Source of the DNA: Bradyrhizobium sp. CCH5-F6
Lineage (GTDB): Bacteria > Pseudomonadota > Alphaproteobacteria > Rhizobiales > Xanthobacteraceae
Assembly (NCBI RefSeq): GCF_001556045.1
Contig: NZ_LSIC01000172.1
Location: forward strand, 1 to 60,115
DNA: 60,115 nucleotides
Direction: 5' to 3'
How positions within the stretch are numbered: position 1 is the first letter of the stretch; the number at the start of each line of letters is the position of its first letter. The notes under the pieces were generated by a model that was not told the origin of the DNA, did not search any database, and worked only from the letters and a program-made list of their open reading frames with translations. The translations under genes were made by a program, and so were the position numbers. This document shows positions 1-9,784 of this stretch, piece by piece.

Positions 1-20
1 GGGCGCCCGCCGTGGCGCGG

Positions 21-281
21 CTACGCCTGCGCCGCTTTTCCGGTGGGGCGATAGCCGCGATTGCGCTTCTGGCGCAGCAGTTCGAGGAACAGTCCGACAG
101 CTTCTTCCTCACGGAGGAAATGATGCGCCATCATCTGACCCTGCGCGCCGATCCGGCCCCAGCGGCGCGTCAGGCAGACATCGCCAAACAGGGTCGGCTC
201 GATGCTCATGGCGTAGAATCTGGCCATGTTTTTCGCCGTGTCGGTTCGTTCGACATAAAGCTGATAGGGCTGTGCGATCAT
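21..281 (-). CDS. WGR domain protein
   Basis: Encodes about 86 aa. The core reads CLTRRWGRIG followed by GQMMAHHF and a helical tail, which is the WGR domain named for its Trp-Gly-Arg motif. WGR domains occur in PARPs and in many bacterial proteins and probably bind nucleic acid. Here it stands alone. I start at the ATG at 281 (protein MIAQPYQLYV), which has GGGAGA 10 bases upstream; an in-frame TTG at 317 would add 12 residues of unlikely sequence. It lies downstream of the nuclease gene and traG on the same strand, and small WGR genes are common next to rhizobial tra regions. A role in conjugation is not demonstrated. Confidence 0.8.
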   Translation of the reverse strand: MIAQPYQLYVERTDTAKNMARFYAMSIEPTLFGDVCLTRRWGRIGAQGQMMAHHFLREEEAVGLFLELLRQKRNRGYRPTGKAAQA

Positions 282-436
282 GGCGACAGAATCTCCCAGC
301 CGGGAGTCGACGTCCAATTGGTTTTCTGAATCGCTCGTGGCTCATCGATTCATGTTGGCGATGATACGCCGACGATCCTTCGACCGTCGCCGGCCATGCC
401 GGCGAGACCGACGAACATGCGGGCTGTCGCGCCGGC

Positions 437-958
437 TCAATCCAACGCGCACCAATCGCGCGCTGGCTCGTTCCAGCGGCGGGCCAGGCCCTCCTCGACG
501 AGCATCTCGCCGAGTGAGGAATAGTCCCGCGTGATCGTGCGCAGCCTGCGGCCATAGCGATCGGCGTCGCGCCATCCCGATTGCAGGCTGAAGCCACCGG
601 CGTTCAGCAGGACGAGAAGGCGATCCCGCGCGATTGCGCCGGCATGCTTCTCATCCTCGCAATGCGGTGAGAAAATTTCCGGCGCGTCTATATCGGCGAT
701 CCTGATCTTGTCCCCCTTGAACCAGAAGGTGTCGCCGTCGACGACGCAGTTCGTGCGGATCGGTCCGTCGCAGAGTGCAAACCTCGCCCGGAGCGTATCG
801 ATCGGCGGCAAAGGCGGGATCGTGAATTCCTCTATGGACGGGCCCTCATGCGGAACTGCGGCCGGCCGCCCGAAACGGTCGTCATTGACGATCCAGACGA
901 TGCCGGTCACGGCGAGCACCAATGCCGCGCCGACCAACGTGCCGCGCGCGCCCATCAT
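437..958 (-). CDS. Thermonuclease (SNase)-like exported or membrane-anchored protein
   Basis: Encodes 173 aa. An N-terminal hydrophobic segment (about residues 4-24) suggests a signal anchor. It is followed by a staphylococcal-nuclease-like core containing VVDGDTFW, RIADIDAPE and DRYGR, which match the Asp/Arg and loop motifs of SNase proteins. The predicted role is a Ca-dependent nuclease acting outside the cytoplasm. The ATG at 958 overlaps the traG stop as ATGA, so translation is probably coupled to traG; an in-frame start at 997 would lie well inside traG. SNase-like genes are frequently carried downstream of traG on rhizobial plasmids, but their role in transfer is unclear. Confidence 0.85.
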   Translation of the reverse strand: MMGARGTLVGAALVLAVTGIVWIVNDDRFGRPAAVPHEGPSIEEFTIPPLPPIDTLRARFALCDGPIRTNCVVDGDTFWFKGDKIRIADIDAPEIFSPHCEDEKHAGAIARDRLLVLLNAGGFSLQSGWRDADRYGRRLRTITRDYSSLGEMLVEEGLARRWNEPARDWCALD

Positions 959-2877
959 GGTTTCCCTTCCGGTTGAAACCGATTTTCCCCGACGCATGAT
1001 TTCATGTCGTCGCGCCGAAACCAGATCGCGCGGCCGCTCCTCAGCGGCGCGTTGCCGGCGGTGAACACGATCTGTTCGTCGGCGCGCATGCGCAGCACTT
1101 CGTGCGGCTGGATCAGCGCCCGCGAGGCGAGCTGCTTCGATCGCGTCCGCGACGAACCCGACGCTTGCGACGAGCGGCTGACCTGGTCGATCTCGACCGT
1201 GGTCATGCCGCAGCGCTTCGAGATGTAGTCGGCGGTTTCCGGGTCGTTCACCGCCGCGAACGAGATCCAGCTCGCGCTCTCAAACCATTTGCTCGCGGCG
1301 TCCCGACCGCCATAGGTTTCGCGCATCTGGCCGATGCTCTGAAACAGCAACAGCAGTGTGATGCCGTATTTGCGTCCGGCGTCGCGCGCGGTCTCAAGAA
1401 TCCGCATGAAGCCGAGACGCGCCACCTCGTCGAGCAGGAACAGAGCTCGTCCCTTCACCTCGCCATTGCGATTGTAAATCGCGTTCATAAAGGCGCCGAT
1501 GATGACGCGGGCGAGCCCCGCATGTGTCTCCAGCGTTTTCAGGTCGAGGTTGATGAACACGTCGGTGTCGCCGCCGGCGAGGTCGTCGCTGACGAAGGCC
1601 GAGCCGGACACGAGCGCGGCATAGTTTGGATAGGACAGCCAGTGGGTTTCCTTCACGGCGTTGGCATAGACGCCGCTGAATGTCTCCGGCGTCATGTTGA
1701 CGAAAACGGCGACGTTCTCCTTCACGAACTGCGATGTCGAGTTGTCGTAGATCTCCTGCAACCGCGCCCTGAGCTTTGGCTCCGGCTCGGACAGATTGGC
1801 GCGGACCTGGCGGAGCGTCTGGCTCTTTTCTTCCGTATGACCTGAGAGGCATACATCCGCGATGAGCGCGGTCAGGAGCTGCAAGGCGGAAGCGCGGAAG
1901 AAGTCGTCGCGCACGCCGCGCACCCCGCCGCTGTCGCTCATGATCCATGAGGCGACGGCGGCGATGTCTTCTTCCTTCGTGCCGCCGAAGCGGCCGATCC
2001 AGTCCAGCGCGTTGAAGCCGTTTCCCGGTTCCCGCGGATCGAGAATATGCACGGTGCGTCCGGCCGCGCGCCGATGGTCGATCACCATTGGCGCGACCTC
2101 GTTCGATGGGTCGAGCACGACAAGCGCGCCGCCCCATTTGAGCGCGGTCGGGATCGTCACGGATGTCGTCTTGAAGCCGCCGGAGCCGGCGAAGACGACG
2201 CCATGCGAGGAGCCGAAGGAGGTGTCGAAGCAGAGCAGCGGCGCGCGGCCGCCCTGCCCCCAGCTCTCTCGGGTCGCGGCGCGAAACGGCTCGGCGGCCA
2301 CGCTGTCCTTGTCGACGCGATAGCGCTCGCCAAGGACGATGCCGCCGGCCTCGCCGAAGAGCTTTGCGGCCTCCGGCATCGGCATCCAGTCAGCATCGCC
2401 GTGCAGCGCGCGCCGGCCGCGAACGCGCTTCGGGGCCGGCGCGGCAAAGGCCGCATTGCCCTTCACCGCGACGCGCAGCGCGAAGATGCCGGCCATCAGC
2501 ACGATGCCGGCTCCCACCATGATCGCCGGATCGATCTGCGCCAGCGGCGAGCGGCCGGACGTGGCGCTTGCGGGAAGCGCGGACAGGCGCATCGCCTCGC
2601 GTGCGATGGCGATGGAAATCGCCGACACGCATCCGGCGATGACGCTCCACGCGGTCGCGCGGATATGCGCGGAGCCGGCGGTCGCGAACAGGAAGATGAC
2701 GCCGATTCCCGCTGTCACGATATAGGGCATCGCGACCCCGGCGCGGACGTAGAGGAGGCGCTGCGCCTCCGTCTTGCCGAGAACGGCAAGGCTCTGTCCG
2801 ACGCCGTTCAGCCCGAAGATGGCACCGAGCATCAGCGCCATCGGCACGATCAGCAGCAGGAGCCTATTCGCCGTCAC
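955..2877 (-). CDS. traG: Type IV coupling protein TraG (VirD4 family)
   Basis: Encodes 640 aa, the usual size for Ti/Sym-plasmid TraG. N-terminal hydrophobic segments (about residues 4-28, 50-66 and 117-135) anchor it in the inner membrane. Walker A is GSGGFKTT (231-238) and Walker B is near LFLLDEVA (about 480-485). VirD4/TraG ATPases link the relaxase-DNA complex to the Trb mating-pair channel. It is the last conserved gene of a traC-traD-traG unit: its start overlaps the end of traD by 14 bases, and its stop overlaps the thermonuclease gene. Confidence 0.96.
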   Translation of the reverse strand: MTANRLLLLIVPMALMLGAIFGLNGVGQSLAVLGKTEAQRLLYVRAGVAMPYIVTAGIGVIFLFATAGSAHIRATAWSVIAGCVSAISIAIAREAMRLSALPASATSGRSPLAQIDPAIMVGAGIVLMAGIFALRVAVKGNAAFAAPAPKRVRGRRALHGDADWMPMPEAAKLFGEAGGIVLGERYRVDKDSVAAEPFRAATRESWGQGGRAPLLCFDTSFGSSHGVVFAGSGGFKTTSVTIPTALKWGGALVVLDPSNEVAPMVIDHRRAAGRTVHILDPREPGNGFNALDWIGRFGGTKEEDIAAVASWIMSDSGGVRGVRDDFFRASALQLLTALIADVCLSGHTEEKSQTLRQVRANLSEPEPKLRARLQEIYDNSTSQFVKENVAVFVNMTPETFSGVYANAVKETHWLSYPNYAALVSGSAFVSDDLAGGDTDVFINLDLKTLETHAGLARVIIGAFMNAIYNRNGEVKGRALFLLDEVARLGFMRILETARDAGRKYGITLLLLFQSIGQMRETYGGRDAASKWFESASWISFAAVNDPETADYISKRCGMTTVEIDQVSRSSQASGSSRTRSKQLASRALIQPHEVLRMRADEQIVFTAGNAPLRSGRAIWFRRDDMKSCVGENRFQPEGKP

Positions 2878-3079
2878 GGCCGAACGCCTCCGCGCCGATC
2901 GCGGCGAGCCGCGCCCGTTCCGTTTCGTCGTTCTTCAGCCTGCGGCCGAGTTCGATCAGCGCGCCGAGGAGGACCGCGCGCTTCTCATAGCGAAGACCCG
3001 CCTTCGCGATCAGGCCGCCGAGCTCGATCTTCTCGCGCGTGTCTTGTCTGCGGGCTTCGGTCGATGACGCCTGGCGCAT
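2864..3079 (-). CDS. traD: Conjugal transfer protein TraD
   Basis: Encodes 71 aa containing [20 protein letters not shown], the signature of the small TraD protein of Agrobacterium/Rhizobium plasmids (not the F-plasmid TraD coupling protein). The ATG at 3079 lies 4 bases after the traC stop, with GAGGTG upstream. Longer in-frame starts run back into traC. In the Ti system TraD is encoded between traC and traG. Its exact role is not well established, and it is usually grouped with relaxosome accessory proteins. Confidence 0.9.
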   Translation of the reverse strand: MRQASSTEARRQDTREKIELGGLIAKAGLRYEKRAVLLGALIELGRRLKNDETERARLAAIGAEAFGRDGE

Positions 3080-3083
3080 GCGT

Positions 3084-3383
3084 TCACACCTCGCCAGCGC
3101 CATCCGCAGCCGCGCCAGTCGCGACCTTCGCGCCGGCGCCGCCATTCTCGCCGCCGGTATCGGCTCCGCCTTTTCTTCCGGTCGCCTTTCCGCCCTTCCC
3201 GCGAAATTTTGCCGCGAGTTCCTCGAAGGCCGCCTGCAAATCGCTCTCCTCGACCGCGATTTCGCCGAGCCCGGCCCGGAGCGCAATGCGCCCGATCCGT
3301 TCGGCCTCGCGTGTCTCGGCGGATTTCAACTGTTCCTGCAGGCGGGCGATTTCTTCGCGGATTTTCGAGGAAGGTTTCTTCAT
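3084..3383 (-). CDS. traC: Conjugal transfer protein TraC
   Basis: Encodes 99 aa beginning [19 protein letters not shown], matching TraC of Ti-type plasmids. A helical N-terminal half is followed by a Gly/Ala-rich low-complexity tail. It is likely a relaxosome accessory protein acting at oriT with TraA. The start at 3383 is preferred because MKKPSSKIR is the typical N-terminus of the family; an ATG six codons upstream (3401) is also possible. It is the first gene of the minus-strand traCDG unit that diverges from traA across oriT. Confidence 0.88.
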   Translation of the reverse strand: MKKPSSKIREEIARLQEQLKSAETREAERIGRIALRAGLGEIAVEESDLQAAFEELAAKFRGKGGKATGRKGGADTGGENGGAGAKVATGAAADGAGEV

Positions 3384-3525
3384 TTCCGGTTGAGCCTCCA
3401 TGCCGGTGAGCGTTGCTGGTCTGCATGGAGAATCCCGGATGTCGGCCGATGGGGCGACTAATAAAAAAGCTAGTCGGCAAGGCCGACGCCGCCTGAAATC
3501 ATCCCGACCGTTCCGAAGGAGCGGT

Positions 3526-3560
3526 CCAAGGGCGCAGTAATACGTCGCTGTCGCGACGCC
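3526..3560. other. oriT: Origin of transfer (oriT), Q-type nick region
   Basis: The traC-traA intergenic region holds CCAAGGGCGCAGTAA (3526-3540), whose complement TTACTGCGCCCTTGG matches the RSF1010/Ti-plasmid nick-region core TAAxTGCGCCCT. It is followed directly by a hairpin CGTCGC-TGTC-GCGACG (3543-3558). A conserved core flanked by an inverted repeat between divergent traC and traA is the oriT arrangement of Ti plasmids, and the adjacent TraA has a MobA/MobL relaxase domain. The exact nick position is inferred from family similarity. Confidence 0.9.
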
Positions 3561-3660
3561 CTGCTCGGCCACCGGCCGGGGTTGTCCCGGTCTGGCGGCG
3601 CCCCGCCGCCGCTCCCGATGAACATGCCTGTTTCGTCCTCGACCGGGAGATCGCGCCGCC

Positions 3661-6600
3661 TTGGCCATCACGCATTTCACGCCCCAGCTCATCTCGCGCG
3701 GCTCCGGCCGCAGCGCCGTGCTGTCGGCCGCGTATCGGCACTGCGCGAGGATGGAGCATCAGGCGGAGGGGCGGACGGTCGACTATTCGGCCAAGCGCGG
3801 CCTGCGGCACGAAGAGTTCCTTTTGCCGCCCGACGCGCCGGAATGGGCGAAGGCCATGATCGCCGATCGCTCGGTGGCAGGCGCCGCCGAAGCGTTCTGG
3901 AACGCGGTCGAGGCGTTCGAGAAGCGCTCCGACGCGCAGCTCGCCAAGGAATTCATCATCGCCCTGCCGGTCGAGCTCGACGTCCACCGCAATATCGCGC
4001 TGGTCAAAGAGTTCGTTGCAACCCAGGTGCTCGCCCGCGGGCAGGTGGCGGATTGGGTGTTCCACGACGAACCCGGCAATCCACACATCCATCTGATGAC
4101 CACGCTGCGGCCTCTGGTGGAGTCCGGTTTCGGCGCGAAGAAGGTGCCGCTCATCGGCGAGGACGGCGCGCCGCTGCGCACCGAAGCCGGCAAGATCGTC
4201 TACCGGCTCTGGTCGGGCGACAAGGTCGATTTCCTCGAGCAGCGTGAAGGGTGGCTGTCGCTCCAGAACAAGCATCTGGCGCTCGCCGGACTCGATATCC
4301 GCGTCGATGGCCGCTCCTATGCCGAGCGCGGCATCGATCTCGTGCCCACCACTCACATCGGCGTCGCGACCAATGCGATCAACCGGAAGGAGAAGAAGGC
4401 AGGCTCGTCGGAAAAGCTCGAACGCATTGCGCTGTTCAAGGAGCGCAAGGCCGAGAACCGCGAGCGGATCTTGCGACGTCCGGAGATCGTCCTCGATCTC
4501 GTAACGCGCGAGATGAGCGTCTTCACCGAGCGCGACATCGCCAAGGTGCTGCATCGTTATGTCGACGATGCCGCGACCTTCCAGGATCTGATGGCGCGGA
4601 TCCTCCAGGACCCCGACGTCCTGCGTCTGGAACGCGAGCATATCGCTCTAGCGTCGGGCGCCCGCGAGCCCGCGAAATACACCACGCGCGAGCTGATTGC
4701 GCTCGAAGCCGGAATGGCGCGTCAGGCGATCTGGCTCGCCGGCCGCTCCTCGCATGACGTCGGGGAGCGGATGCTGACGGCGGCCTTCGAGCGCCATTCC
4801 CGGCTCTCGGACGAGCAGCGTGTCGCGATCGCGCATGTCGCCGGCGAGGCGAGGATCGCGGCGGTCGTCGGCCGCGCCGGCGCCGGCAAGACCACCATGA
4901 TGAAGGCCGCGCGGGAGGTGTGGGAAACGGCCGGCTACCGCGTGGTCGGCGCAGCCCTTGCGGGCAAGGCGGCCGAGGGGCTGGAGAAGGAAGCCGGCAT
5001 CGCGTCCCGCACGCTGGCGTCCTGGGAGCTCGTCTGGAGCAAGGGCCGCGACCAGCTCGACGACAAGACCGTATTCGTGCTCGACGAGGCCGGCATGGTG
5101 TCATCGCGCCAGATGGCGCTGTTCGTCGAAACGGTGACGAAGGCCGGCGCCAAGCTGGTCCTGGTCGGCGACCCCGATCAGCTTCAGCCGATCGAGGCGG
5201 GCGCCGCCTTTCGCGCGATTGCCGACCGCATCGGCTATGCCGAACTCGAAACCGTCTACCGTCAGCGCGAGCAGTGGATGCGCGACGCCTCGCTGGATCT
5301 TGCGCGTGGAAACGTGGCGCGCGCCCTCGACGCCTATGAAGACGCCGGCATGGTGCGAACTGAATGGACGCGGGCCGAGGCGATCGGCGCGCTGATCGAG
5401 GACTGGAACCGGGATTACGATCCCGCGAAGTCCAGCCTCATCCTCGCCCATCGCCGCCGCGACGTGCGGGAACTCAACCAGATGGCGCGTGCCAAACTCG
5501 TCGAACGCGATCTGGTCGGCGAGGGCTTTGCGTTCCGAACGGAGGACGGCATCCGCCAGTTCGCCGCCGGCGACCGCATCGTGTTCCTCAAGAATGAGGG
5601 ATCGCTCGGCGTGAAGAACGGCATGCTCGCGAATGTCGTCGAAGCCGCGGCCGGCCGGATCGTCGCCGAGATCGGCGAAGGCGAAGGCCGCCGCCGGGTC
5701 ACGATCGAACAGCATCTCTATGCCAATGTCGACCACGGCTATGCAACGACGGTCCACAAGTCGCAGGGCGCGACCGTCGATCGCGTGAAGGTGCTGGCAT
5801 CCAGCACGCTGGACCGACATCTGACCTATGTCGCCATGACACGCCATCGCGAGACGGCCGAGCTCTATGTCGGCATGGCGGAGTTCACTAATCGGGCCAG
5901 CGGCGTCCTGGTCGATCATGGCGAAGCGCCTTTCGAGAACAGGCCGGAGAACCGCGACAGTTACTTCGTCACGCTATCCGACCGTGAGGGCGAGCAGCGC
6001 ACGATCTGGGGCGTCGACCTTGCCCGCGCGATGAAGGATGCCAATCCCGAGATCGGCGATCGCATCGGCCTCGAGCACAAGGGCGCGCAGTCGGTCACGT
6101 TGCCGGATGGGACCACGGCCAAGCGCAATAGCTGGCAGGTCGTGCCGATCCGGCACCTCGCGATGCAAAGGCTGAGCGAGCGTCTGTCGCGCGACGGCTC
6201 GAAGGAAACGACGCTCGACTACGAGCGTGCATCCTCCTATCGCGCCGCGCTGCGCTTTTCCGAAACGCGCGGTCTTCATCTCATGCGCGTGGCCCGCACG
6301 CTGGTCGCGGACAGACTGCGCTGGACCGTCCGGCAGAAGCAAAAGCTCGCCGATCTCGGCGCGCGCCTTGCCGCTGTCGGCGCCCGGATCGGCCTCGGCC
6401 TTCGCCCGAAACAGACCGCGCCCAACATCGTCATGTCCAATGTCGTCAGGGAGGCAAAGCCGATGGTCGCCGGCATCACCACATTCGCCAAATCAATCGG
6501 CCAGATTGTCGAGGACAAGCTCGTTGCCGATCCCGCCCTGAAGAAGCAGTGGGAGGACGTTTCCACGCGCTTTCGCCTCGTCTTCTCCGATCCGGAATCG

Positions 6601-7254
6601 TCCTTCCGCAAGGTCGATGTCGATGCCATGCTGAAGGACAGGCAAGCCGCCGCGACTACCCTGTCGAAACTTTCGGAAAAGCCGGACAGCTTTGGCGCCC
6701 TGAAGGGAAAGACGGGTCTTCTCGCCAGCCGCGCCGACAAGCAAGAGCGCGAGCTGGCCGGCAAGAACGCACAGGCGCTTGCCCGCGATCTCGAACGCTA
6801 TCTGCGCCTGCGCAGCGAGGCTGAGCACCGCTACGAAGCGGAGGAGCGCGCCACCAGGCTGAAGGTCGCGGTCGATATTCCGGCGCTATCGCCATCGGCG
6901 AAACAGACGCTCGAACGTATTCGCGACGCCATCGACCGCAACGATCTCCCGTCGGCGCTTGAGTTCGCCCTCGAGGACAAGATGGTCGAGGCGGAGCTCG
7001 AAGGATTTGCTCACGCCGTCTCCGAGCGTTTCGGCGAGCGCAGCCTCACCGGCATCGCTGCCAGGGAAGCGGACGGCAAGGTGTTCAAGACACTTTCGGA
7101 CGGCATGAACGCCGCGCAGAAAGAGGATCTGAAAGCGGCCTGGCCGGATCTGCGGACCGCGCAGCAGCTCGCCGCACAGCAACGCACGGCCGCCGCCCTC
7201 AAAGAGGCCGAGATCGTCCGCCAGACGCAGACGAAGGAGCTGACGCTGCAATGA
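3661..7254 (+). CDS. traA: Relaxase/helicase TraA (MobA/MobL family)
   Basis: Encodes 1197 aa. The N-terminus MAITHFTPQLISRGSGRSAV is typical of Ti-plasmid TraA and begins at a TTG codon. The MobA/MobL relaxase domain carries the metal-binding motif NPHIHLM (about 140-146). A RecD-like helicase follows, with Walker A GRAGAGKTT (about 404-412) and an LDEAGM motif near 475, and then a long helical C-terminal region. TraA nicks oriT, pilots the strand and unwinds it. The gene starts about 100 bases from the oriT hairpin and ends with an ATGA overlap into traF. It is somewhat longer than the roughly 1100 aa Ti homologues. Confidence 0.96.
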   Translation: MAITHFTPQLISRGSGRSAVLSAAYRHCARMEHQAEGRTVDYSAKRGLRHEEFLLPPDAPEWAKAMIADRSVAGAAEAFWNAVEAFEKRSDAQLAKEFIIALPVELDVHRNIALVKEFVATQVLARGQVADWVFHDEPGNPHIHLMTTLRPLVESGFGAKKVPLIGEDGAPLRTEAGKIVYRLWSGDKVDFLEQREGWLSLQNKHLALAGLDIRVDGRSYAERGIDLVPTTHIGVATNAINRKEKKAGSSEKLERIALFKERKAENRERILRRPEIVLDLVTREMSVFTERDIAKVLHRYVDDAATFQDLMARILQDPDVLRLEREHIALASGAREPAKYTTRELIALEAGMARQAIWLAGRSSHDVGERMLTAAFERHSRLSDEQRVAIAHVAGEARIAAVVGRAGAGKTTMMKAAREVWETAGYRVVGAALAGKAAEGLEKEAGIASRTLASWELVWSKGRDQLDDKTVFVLDEAGMVSSRQMALFVETVTKAGAKLVLVGDPDQLQPIEAGAAFRAIADRIGYAELETVYRQREQWMRDASLDLARGNVARALDAYEDAGMVRTEWTRAEAIGALIEDWNRDYDPAKSSLILAHRRRDVRELNQMARAKLVERDLVGEGFAFRTEDGIRQFAAGDRIVFLKNEGSLGVKNGMLANVVEAAAGRIVAEIGEGEGRRRVTIEQHLYANVDHGYATTVHKSQGATVDRVKVLASSTLDRHLTYVAMTRHRETAELYVGMAEFTNRASGVLVDHGEAPFENRPENRDSYFVTLSDREGEQRTIWGVDLARAMKDANPEIGDRIGLEHKGAQSVTLPDGTTAKRNSWQVVPIRHLAMQRLSERLSRDGSKETTLDYERASSYRAALRFSETRGLHLMRVARTLVADRLRWTVRQKQKLADLGARLAAVGARIGLGLRPKQTAPNIVMSNVVREAKPMVAGITTFAKSIGQIVEDKLVADPALKKQWEDVSTRFRLVFSDPESSFRKVDVDAMLKDRQAAATTLSKLSEKPDSFGALKGKTGLLASRADKQERELAGKNAQALARDLERYLRLRSEAEHRYEAEERATRLKVAVDIPALSPSAKQTLERIRDAIDRNDLPSALEFALEDKMVEAELEGFAHAVSERFGERSLTGIAAREADGKVFKTLSDGMNAAQKEDLKAAWPDLRTAQQLAAQQRTAAALKEAEIVRQTQTKELTLQ

Positions 7255-7850
7255 CGTCGACCGTCGGGCGCGAAGCTGGATCGCCGGCACAGGGAGTGGC
7301 AACCGGAAGGAAAAGGGCTGGGCGGCAACGGCAGGTCGTTGCGGTTCTGGTGGGGGCGAGCATGATGATGGCGGCGGTTGCCGGCATCGCCTGGCTCGGC
7401 GGCCTGCGCCTCAATCTGACGCCGAGCGAGCCGCTCGGGCTCTGGCGGATCGCGCCGCTCGATCGGCCGGCCGCTGTCGGCGATCTCGTCTTCATCTGCC
7501 CACCGCCCGGGCCGGTTTCCGACTTCGGCCTCGAGCGCGGATATTTCCGGCGCGGGCCGTGTGACGGCGGCTCGGCCCCGCTCATCAAGACGATCGTCGC
7601 GCGTTCCGGCGCCGTTGTCGTCATCGGCGCGGGCGTCGAGATCGATGGCATGCCGCTGCCCCGCTCCGGTCTCAGCGTCATCGACGGCGCGGGCCGGTCT
7701 CTCTCACCTTGGTCGGGCGTCTTCGTTCCGCCCGGCTTTATCTTCCTTCACGCATCTTTCGCAGGTTCCTATGATTCCCGGTATTTCGGGCCGGTTCCGG
7801 AGGCCGGTCTTCTCGGCCTGGCGCGGCCGGTCCTCGTTTTCGATCCCTGA
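7251..7850 (+). CDS. traF: Conjugal transfer signal peptidase TraF (S26 family)
   Basis: Encodes 199 aa. It has an N-terminal membrane segment (about 29-50), then TPSEPLGLWR with the candidate nucleophile Ser59, IKTIVARSG with the candidate general base Lys113, and SYDSRYFGP with Asp175. This matches RP4 TraF, a serine protease related to leader peptidase that processes and cyclises the TrbC pilin. The start overlaps the traA stop (ATGA at 7251), so translation is coupled. The expected substrate, TrbC, is encoded at 45.1-45.5 kb. Confidence 0.93.
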   Translation: MTSTVGREAGSPAQGVATGRKRAGRQRQVVAVLVGASMMMAAVAGIAWLGGLRLNLTPSEPLGLWRIAPLDRPAAVGDLVFICPPPGPVSDFGLERGYFRRGPCDGGSAPLIKTIVARSGAVVVIGAGVEIDGMPLPRSGLSVIDGAGRSLSPWSGVFVPPGFIFLHASFAGSYDSRYFGPVPEAGLLGLARPVLVFDP

Positions 7851-9003
7851 TCGTTTCCTCGTCCTTCTTCTCGTCGCTGCGGCCGCTGTCGTCGGTTGCA
7901 TCGGTTGGAGCGGCCATGTGCTCGCCCTGCCCCTCGCGATGCTGTTTCCGGCGCTTTGGGCGGGATCGAAAAGCCGCATCACGGCCGCGGCGGTGTCGGC
8001 GGGATATTTCCTGGCCGCCTCGCGCGGTCTGCCGCAGAGCGTCGCCACCTTCTTCGGCACGACGGTCTGGGCCGGCATCCTGCTCTGGTTTGCCGCCTCC
8101 ATCAGCTTCGTGGCAGTCCATGCCGCGCTGTGGAGCCGACGCCGGCGTTGGATCGCCATCCGGTATCTGATCGCCGTCGCGCTGATGGCGATCCCGCCCT
8201 TCGGCATCGTCGGATGGGCGCATCCGATCACGGCCGCCGGCGTCCTTTTTCCCGGTTGGGGATGGTGGGGGCTGGGAGCAGCGGTGGGTGGCCTCGCCGC
8301 CATGACGATGCGCCTGTGGCCTGTCGCGACCTTCGTCCTTGCATGCGCCTGGCTCTGGTCGGCGATGTCCTGGACCTTCCCGTCCCCGCCGGATCAATGG
8401 CAGGGCATCGATACATCGCTGAGCGCCTCGCTCGGACAGGGCAACGCCCTCGATCAGCACCACGCCCTTGTTGAGCTGGTGCTCGAGCGAGAACGCGCGG
8501 GTGCGAAGGTCGTTGTTCTCCCCGAAAGCACACTGGGCCTGCTGACACCGACCGTCGAACGCTTCTGGACCGATGCGCTTGCCGGTCGCGACGTCACCGT
8601 GGTTGCCGGTGGGGCTGACATCGATCCGGCAGGCTACGACAATGTCATGGTGTCGGCCGGCGCGCGCGGCGCTTCCGTCCTCTATCGCTCGCGAATGTCC
8701 GTGCCGGTGTCGATGTGGCAGCCCTGGCGGGCATGGCTCGGAGAAAGCGGCGGCGCGGGGGCGACCTTCTTCGCCGATCCCGTCGTCGAGGTTGCCGGCC
8801 GCCGGGTTGTGCCGCTCATCTGCTATGAGCAGCTTCTGGTCTGGCCTGTCCTGCAATCCATGCTGCATCGGCCGGACACGATCGTCGCCATCGCCAACGG
8901 ATGGTGGGCCGCCGGCACATCCGTTGCGGCGATTCAGCGCGCGGCAACCGAAGCCTGGGCGCGGCTGTTCGACCTTCCCCTCGTCACCGCCTTCAACCGT
9001 TAA
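7771..9003 (+). CDS. traB: Conjugal transfer protein TraB (membrane protein with nitrilase/N-acyltransferase-like domain)
   Basis: Encodes about 410 aa. The N-terminal half has several hydrophobic segments. The C-terminal half has a carbon-nitrogen hydrolase fold: VVLPESTLG (catalytic Glu), the Lys/Ser region around VLYRSRMSVP, and LICYEQ (catalytic Cys), as in apolipoprotein N-acyltransferases. Ti-plasmid TraB has this architecture and is reported to help conjugation efficiency. The only ATG before the first membrane segment is at 7771, giving an unusual 80-base overlap with traF; the true start may use another codon. The traH ATG follows 15 bases after the stop. Confidence 0.88.
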   Translation: MIPGISGRFRRPVFSAWRGRSSFSIPDRFLVLLLVAAAAVVGCIGWSGHVLALPLAMLFPALWAGSKSRITAAAVSAGYFLAASRGLPQSVATFFGTTVWAGILLWFAASISFVAVHAALWSRRRRWIAIRYLIAVALMAIPPFGIVGWAHPITAAGVLFPGWGWWGLGAAVGGLAAMTMRLWPVATFVLACAWLWSAMSWTFPSPPDQWQGIDTSLSASLGQGNALDQHHALVELVLERERAGAKVVVLPESTLGLLTPTVERFWTDALAGRDVTVVAGGADIDPAGYDNVMVSAGARGASVLYRSRMSVPVSMWQPWRAWLGESGGAGATFFADPVVEVAGRRVVPLICYEQLLVWPVLQSMLHRPDTIVAIANGWWAAGTSVAAIQRAATEAWARLFDLPLVTAFNR

Positions 9004-9017
9004 GCAGGAATCCGCCC

Positions 9018-9641
9018 ATGGCCCTCGATGCCGACCTTATCCAGAAATGCGCCGACCCTTCCCTGAAGCCCGCGATCATCGAGACGTTCATCAAGGCGGC
9101 GGGATCGCCCGATCCGCTCGCCGTGATCGTCCGCAGCGGCAATCGCATCATCCTCGTGCCGCCGGTCAAGACGCCAGAAGAAGCGCTCGAGCTCGTTCGC
9201 AGCCAGGTCGGCCATGCCGTCGTGCGCGTCGGCGTCACGCAGTTTCCCGCCGGCGTCGGCGTCAACGACCCGTCCGAGCTGTCGGCCGATCTTTTCGATT
9301 CCTGCAAGAACATCCGGATGGGCACCGCCCTGTTCGGCAAGGTCTGGCGGATCGTCTGGAAATGGTATGGCCGGCCGACGGCCGAGGAGGTCATGCCGCA
9401 GGTTCTCGACGATGCCATCGATGCCTGGAAGCGTGGCCGGTTCGAGGGAACATCGGTGTTCACCGCGCCCGATCCGGGCGGCCCGAAACCGCCGGAGGTC
9501 AAGGAGGAAAAGGAAATGCCTCAACCGGCCGAGGCCGGGCGGTCATCTCAGCCGCAGGAGCCGACGAGCGGCGATCCCAATAAGTCGGGCATCCGCATCG
9601 ATCTGTCGGGCATCGGCGCCAACCGGTCGAGCTCGCCGTGA
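9018..9641 (+). CDS. traH: Conjugal transfer protein TraH
   Basis: Encodes 207 aa, starting MALDADLIQKCADPSLKP, which is the conserved N-terminus of rhizobial TraH. AGCAGGAA lies upstream of the ATG. The globular part (about 1-150) includes GVTQFPAGVG and KVWRIVWKWYG. The tail is rich in Pro, Lys, Glu and Ser and ends in a short conserved-looking segment, GIRIDLSGIGANRS. It is the last gene of the traAFBH unit. The Ti-type TraH role is poorly defined; the unit as a whole supports DNA transfer. Confidence 0.9.
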   Translation: MALDADLIQKCADPSLKPAIIETFIKAAGSPDPLAVIVRSGNRIILVPPVKTPEEALELVRSQVGHAVVRVGVTQFPAGVGVNDPSELSADLFDSCKNIRMGTALFGKVWRIVWKWYGRPTAEEVMPQVLDDAIDAWKRGRFEGTSVFTAPDPGGPKPPEVKEEKEMPQPAEAGRSSQPQEPTSGDPNKSGIRIDLSGIGANRSSSP

Positions 9642-9784
9642 TTGATTGCTGCTTGCGCCTACGGGATGACAGGCGTTTCTCGCGCAACCCTAATCATCGC
9701 GGGGAACAACGCGACCACATCGGGCTTTCTGTGCCTCGATAATTCCATTGCGGAGCTTCTCAAACAGGGCGCGCGGCAGCATCC

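Noticed and set aside
3499..4641. Long reverse-strand ORF (380 aa) opposite traA
   Set aside because: Antisense shadow of the GC-rich traA gene; no domain, and it crosses oriT.
9690..9782. 30-codon minus-strand ORF (MLPRALFEKLRNG...) after the PemK-like gene
   Set aside because: Too short, with no ribosome site beyond chance; it may be a remnant.
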